NCBI GenBank assembly: GCA_034509735.1
Contig: JACGWO010000002.1
Span: 21,685,636 to 21,749,635, forward strand
DNA length: 64,000 nucleotides
From: Sesamum alatum
Lineage: Eukaryota; Streptophyta; Magnoliopsida; Lamiales; Pedaliaceae
Direction of reading: 5' to 3'
Part shown: piece after piece, positions 59,472 to 64,000 of the stretch
How positions within the stretch are numbered: position 1 is the stretch's first letter
Layout of the letters: each line of letters opens with the position of its first letter
Notes under the pieces: model-generated
Told to the model about the DNA's origin: nothing
Databases searched by the model: none
Seen by the model: only the letters and a program-made list of their open reading frames with translations
Translations under genes and position numbers: made by a program

Positions 59472-59546
59472 AATTGCTAATACACAACATCTTGAGAAGA
59501 TGGGGTTAAGTCATATGGGTGATTGGCTTTAGGTCAAATGGAAAAT

Positions 59547-60349
59547 TTTTAGCATAGGTGACCGTGAAGCCAATCTTGTTAGGCTTATGTAACCTATTTC
59601 TGACAATTTGGTCTTTAAATAAAGTGTATGAATGAAAGTGATCATAGTTAGCATTAATTCTTTGTTTGTGTTCACTTAACTGCTTTACATTACATACTAT
59701 TCAATGCACAAACAAAACCCACAGATCGAAAGCTTAATCCAAGAAACTGGACTGCGCATATGATGGCAAGTCATGAAATCAGTTTTTGTGGATCGATCAG
59801 ATATACTCCAAGTCGAAGGACCTCAAGATAGGGTATCGAGAGTTCATTTGAGAATTGCACTAAGCGATTCCAGTCGCGTTTCATGACGAAGGTCGTCCAT
59901 GCAATGTTAGTGGGTTAGCCAGCTTGGTGCCAGTTGACTGAGCTGACTCGTGGGAATCTTCATATGGGAAACCTTGAGTAGGTTGGTGGGTATGACTTGC
60001 ATTCTCGGTTCCGTAAGTACGAATTTGGTCCTCGGACTTGAGGGACTATTGTGGTCACATACACACCGTGCCTGTATCATAACCCCTATATAGTGCAGTC
60101 AAGATGTGTAGTGTGAACAGTAGGTCCTAATATAGAATCTGTCTCCTGTCAATAGGATTAATAGTGATGTCTCACGTACACTCTTAGACTCGTCCTCCAG
60201 TAAATCTATGGCCACAGTAACTGAACAGCGGGATGAGGTCCCTGTCGCGTTTGGTATGGACGAGCCATAGTTGTAGTCAAGAATGGGAACCGACGCCTAT
60301 TGTCCACGCCCTAGACTGTAGCCGTGAGATGGAAGATGGACGGACTAAC
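59547..60349 (+). mobile_element. D: 3' LTR, first part
   Basis: Begins TTTTAGCATAGGTGACCG, a decayed LTR start, and matches D's 5' LTR across both of its pieces, including the CAAAACCCACAG region uninterrupted. It is cut after CTAAC by E. Confidence 0.85.
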
Positions 60350-62327
60350 TGTTAGAATAGGTGACCGTGAGCCAATCTGATTGGGTTAATGTAACCTATG
60401 TCTGAACAATTTCAGTGTTTTAATACATTGTAATGAATAAAAAAGTAATATTCATTTGGCTTAATACTTTGTTTGTGTTCACTTACTGCTTTACATTAAC
60501 TGTTCACTGCATAAGCAAATCCCACAGACCGAAAACACATTCCGAGAAACTGGGACTGCGCATTAGATGGTGTTCATGAAATCAGTTTCTCCGGATCGGT
60601 GTGAAATACTCCAAGTCAAGAAATCTCGTGATAGGGTATCAAGAATCCGTGTGAGACTTGCACTAAGAATTTGCAGTCACGTTTCATCGACAAGTGATGC
60701 GGCTCATCCATGCAATTTTAGTGGATCAGCAAGCTAGGTGGTTGCTGGTCGAGGTGACTCGTGGGAACCATCATGTGGAAGACCTTGAGTAGGGTCAGTC
60801 AGGTATGACTTGTATTCCCAGTTCCAACAGTATGATTGATCCTTGGACTTGAGGGATTGCTGAGATCACCTACACACCGTGCCTATATCTTAGGTATGGC
60901 GAAAGGCTACCAAGTTAAGTAACTCGGTTATCATAAGCCCTATCTAGTGCAGTCAAGATGTGTAGCATGACAGTAGGTCCTAAGAGAGGATCCATCTCCT
61001 GTTAGAAGGCTGACAATATATCTCACTTTACTCTGAAACTCGTCCCTGATAAATCTGTGGCCACAGTAACTAAACAAATGGGTAGGACCCCTGTGACGTT
61101 TAGTATGGACGAGGCAAGGCTTAGGTCAAGAATGGGTACCTACAGTTCCATGCTCTAGACTCTAAGTAGTGAGATTGTAGATGGAAGGATAAACGTACTA
61201 TAGAGCCTAAATGTTCACACCATAAACATTCACCTAGTCTTTAGTGCCATGGACCGTTGCTAGACGACCATCCATGATGACGGACGAATTCCTGGCATGA
61301 GATGGTTTGGAATTCGGCCAAATCTAGCTGAGGGTGAACCTAAAGAGTCACACACAATCCGCACGCATCAAAGGTATTTAATTTTGGAATTAATTTAGAG
61401 AGGATGAACGATTTAAATTAGATTTAATCGGTTCCCTTTCCTTTCTTAGGATGTTGATTCCTTTAATTAGATTAAGAAGAATTAACTAATAAATAAATTA
61501 GATTTATTGGAATAAATTAAGTGGGCTTAAAATAAATATATTATTTAATTTATTTATGAAGGAGCCCTATGGACTATTTACATAGGATTTAAATATTCCA
61601 TAATTAAATGGATGTGAGATTAAAGAGGAGAGATCAAGGGCCAAGATTGGTTTTACTAATCCAAGCCTAGTTTGACTAAGACTTTGACTAGGTCAAAATC
61701 CTAGTCAAACCAAACTTTTAAAGTTGGAGTTTGAAGAGGAATAGGATTCCCCTTCTATATATACTCCTAGGGTGAGACTTTAGAAGGATGATGATGATCA
61801 AGAGGTGCACACACACTCACACGACTACTCTCCCTCTCTTTCTCGTCCACATCCCCTCTCCAAGAAATGGTTTTGGTTCCTTGTTTCATACAAGTGAACC
61901 TTAAGGAGGATTGATCACATTAATTCATAACTTTTGGTCGATCCATCATCTCTAAAATATACACTTGATTTTTCGCTAGCACGACAATCAAGATATGTGG
62001 GTGCATTGCGTGTATGATTTAGAGAGTCTCTTGTTCGAGATCTTGGTGCAAAATGGGGAACAACGCGAGTAGTGGTTTGAAGACAAAACTACAACCGGGT
62101 AGGTTCCTTTATGATGTCTTCGATTTTCCTACCCTATGGCCTCCATGATATGCATGTTTTATTTAGTTATGAGATACACCGAATGCCGGAAGGTTCAAGG
62201 GAACACCCCTTGAACGTGTTATTTACAATTATGTATGAGCATGTTTCAAATTTGTATTTTATTTTATATCACGCTTCCACATTCGCGCTCCTCCCGGGAC
62301 GATCCACACACATTCCCTAGGCTTTCA
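60350..62327 (+). mobile_element. E: 5' LTR (1978 bp)
   Basis: Complete LTR from TGTTAGAATAGGTGACC to TAGGCTTTCA. Conserved block about 61230-61280, TTGAC cores 61671-61710, TATA box 61756-61763 and a hairpin with a perfect 9-bp stem (62193-62215). Left target duplicate CTAAC (60345-60349); the right one is outside the window. Open frame 62111-62320 lies across the LTR end and is not a gene. Confidence 0.88.
61756..61763 (+). promoter_or_regulatory. TATA box of E LTR
   Basis: TATATATA about 50 bp after a TTGAC cluster, before CA- and CT-rich runs. Confidence 0.58.
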
Positions 62328-64000
62328 GTATCAGAGCCCGGTTCGGTGTATAGGCCTAGGGTATTATGTGTGTTAAAACATGAAATACGTGAAAAAGCTT
62401 GATTTACGCTGTTCTTGATTTATGTTTCAAGCAAGTCATTTTTCATATTATTTATCATATTCGTCATTTATGAATTCTTGGTATTCTTGGTATTTCTTGA
62501 TTTCTTCGAAAACGCAGCTGAAATAATAAAACGAAGCAAGAAATGGAGCACGCGGCAGGCATCAGCTGACCGGGCGCAGTGTGCACGGCCAGGCGCGCGC
62601 AAGTAGAGGAGCCTGCACACGGTCGCCCGGCTAGGCGCGCACAGCCAGCGGCACTGCCGGCCGCGCACAGTGGATGCGCTGCAGGGAAAGGACTGCGCGT
62701 GCAGGCCGCACGGCAGGGCAGCGCGCACAGCCAAGGGTGCTGTGCGCGGCCGCCCGGCCAGCATTGCCACCGCGTGCGCAGGCGGGCAAATCCTACCTGA
62801 GGCCGCGTGCGAGGAGGAGCGGTCAGGCCCACGCGCATGCAGAAAGGGGCCTACGTGCGCGTGCCTAGGCGGCGCACTCAGGGTGCGCAGGCGGCAGGCA
62901 GGGCCTGCCAGCCTGCCTGTCCCGATAGGGCGCCGCGAACAGCAGCGGCCCTTGGCCATTCCGGTGGTCTTCTTCTTTTATATTTTTAGAATTAATTTCT
63001 AAAAGTAGTTTTGTTTATTTTGCATGTTTTCTTGAAGACATTATTTGGAAAATATTTTTTATTTTTTTTGGTTTCGATTCTCAAAATTTTAATGTTTGAT
63101 AAATAATGAGGAAAGGTTTTCCTAACAAGAAAAGGATTACCATTGTTACACCAAGTTTTAATTCTTTTATAAATTATGATGATTGGTTATCATGGATTAT
63201 GTGATTCGATATCAAGGTTTATGTGCATTGTTGATGATTGGATATCATGAATTATGTGCGTTGAATGATAACGGATGATCACAAGCCCTAGACCGAATGT
63301 ATGGTTTTAATTTAATGTTGGGCCTGTGTGCCTTATTTATTTTTCCTCCCTTTCTTTTCTGGTTGCCTTTGAATAGTAAGGCTTTCTATCTCCTTCCAAA
63401 TGTACTCCCCCTGATTTTTCACTGGGATTTCTTTTTAAATTGTAATGAGAGTAGTATAGTGGTGAGGAAGTATTTTATTTTATTTTCATGAAGAAGATGA
63501 AGCATGGCCTAGACACGGGAATCCAAGGAGTTCCATGGAGACCCGGTGGAAAAGGAGGCAAGGCCCATCAGTGTGTTGATGGGTTACTATCATTAAATGT
63601 AGTAGTATAGGACCAATCTTAGATTGACCATAAATCCACTGCGGGCTCAGTGAGTCGCATAGGATTCAGGCTTGTGATCATCCGACAGGGGTGTGCTAGG
63701 CTTTTAATTTTGCATGTGGCCTTTATGATGGATGAATGGTTTATTTATCATATTACTGCTATATCATGCAAATGGTTTTTTATTGCATAATGGATGTATG
63801 CATGAGTGTGCTATAATAAGATCTCGGTGATCAAACTCACACTTGGTTGAACCAAGTTGAATATTAGACCCTTAATAAATGAACTAGGACTCTAGGAGTT
63901 CGTCCAAGCCTTCCTTCCATGAAAAAGTAAGGAAGCTAGTTTCAGTCGATAGCATGGTCTCACGAGTCGTGGCACGTCTATTATGCTGAAAAAGAAGCTG
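62328..64000 (+). mobile_element. E: 5' leader, runs off the window
   Basis: Starts with a shortened primer-binding site (TATCAGAGCCCGG directly after TTCAG; three bases of TGGTATCAGAGCC are missing). The GC island fills 62548-62953, and the first dyad CACGAGTCGTG is at 63961-63971. It matches the D leader in order. Gag would begin roughly 500 bp past the window end. Confidence 0.82.
62548..62953. repeat. GC-rich leader island of E
   Basis: About 400 bp of CpG-dense sequence about 220 bp after the primer-binding site, with many GCGCGC, GCAGGC and GGCCGC units. Overlapping frames on both strands are composition artefacts. Confidence 0.8.

Larger units (their letters stand above)
9856..60349 (+). 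mobile_element. D: host copia retrotransposon of the nest (split)
   Basis: D is the outermost reconstructable element. Its parts are 5' LTR 9856-10029 plus 50464-52275, primer-binding site 52277-52290, leader 52276-54180, gag-pol 54181-56351 plus 57639-59471, and 3' LTR 59547-60349 (then cut by E). The two LTR pieces join seamlessly when compared with the intact 3' LTR around 59700. The LTR pair differs visibly (roughly 15-20 differences in the first 170 bases by eye), more than the B LTRs differ from each other, so D looks older than its inserts. Confidence 0.8.

Noticed and set aside
62579..63002. Arg/Ala-rich frames in E
   Set aside because: GC-island composition artefacts, overlapping on both strands.
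1..64000. CRISPR array, tRNA, rRNA or bacterial operon
   Set aside because: Repeats here are LTRs, leader motifs or microsatellites without regular spacers. The tRNA-like matches are primer-binding sites of about 13 bases, and the gene content is plant copia.

Overview
This window is plant nuclear DNA made almost entirely of transposable elements. I found no host gene, tRNA or rRNA. The elements are Ty1/copia LTR retrotransposons. Their Gag (starting MSKNPLTMIL), CX2CX4HX4C zinc knuckle, DTG protease, HHCC/DD35E integrase, YVDD reverse transcriptase and RNase H come in the copia order. The primer-binding sites match the 3' end of plant initiator-Met tRNA (TGGTATCAGAGCC). The LTRs are unusually long (about 1.9-2.3 kb) and the leader between primer-binding site and gag is about 1.8 kb. 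Gag resembles the Angela/BARE type most, but that lineage call is from memory of the family and not from a tree. The sequence suggests a flowering plant; I cannot name the species.

Layout. Bases 1-4328 hold a minus-strand LTR (A1) inserted in the leader of a minus-strand element (G). Bases 4329-9855 are older debris: an unassigned AT-rich stretch, a pol tail with its LTR (F), a broken minus-strand LTR, a small foldback element, an orphan leader and two minus-strand LTR pieces. From 9856 to 60349 there is one large nest. Element D (plus strand) carries B0 (10030-50463, TSD CAAAA) in its 5' LTR. B0 carries a solo LTR A2 (TSD GCAAG) and the deleted element H (TSD CGCTT) in its 5' LTR, and minus-strand element A3 (18369-45535, TSD TTTAT) in its leader. 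A3 contains two minus-strand B elements sharing one LTR (B1 and B2), then C1 and A4 on the plus strand. D's pol is split by a solo LTR, C2 (TSD ATGAA). D's 3' LTR is cut by element E, which runs off the window.

The arrangement can be read as a history. D is oldest, B0 landed in it, A3 in B0, A4 in A3's 5' LTR, C1 in A4's 5' LTR, B2 in C1 and B1 in the B-type pol fragment inside A3. Homologous recombination between LTRs of B1 and B2 then deleted everything between them. That one event would explain the LTR-internal-LTR-internal-LTR array, its mismatched flanks (GGTAG and GTTTG), and why A3, A4 and C1 each lack their left part. Every gag-pol here is disrupted. B1 is the best preserved, with a 465-codon reverse transcriptase/RNase H frame.

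The most interesting signals are non-coding and shared across diverged LTR families: a short hairpin near the LTR 3' end whose stem bases covary, paired CACGAGTCGTG dyads 81-82 bp apart in the leader, GC-rich islands at a fixed place in every leader, TTGAC (W-box-like) clusters upstream of the LTR TATA box, and possible splice sites flanking the leader.
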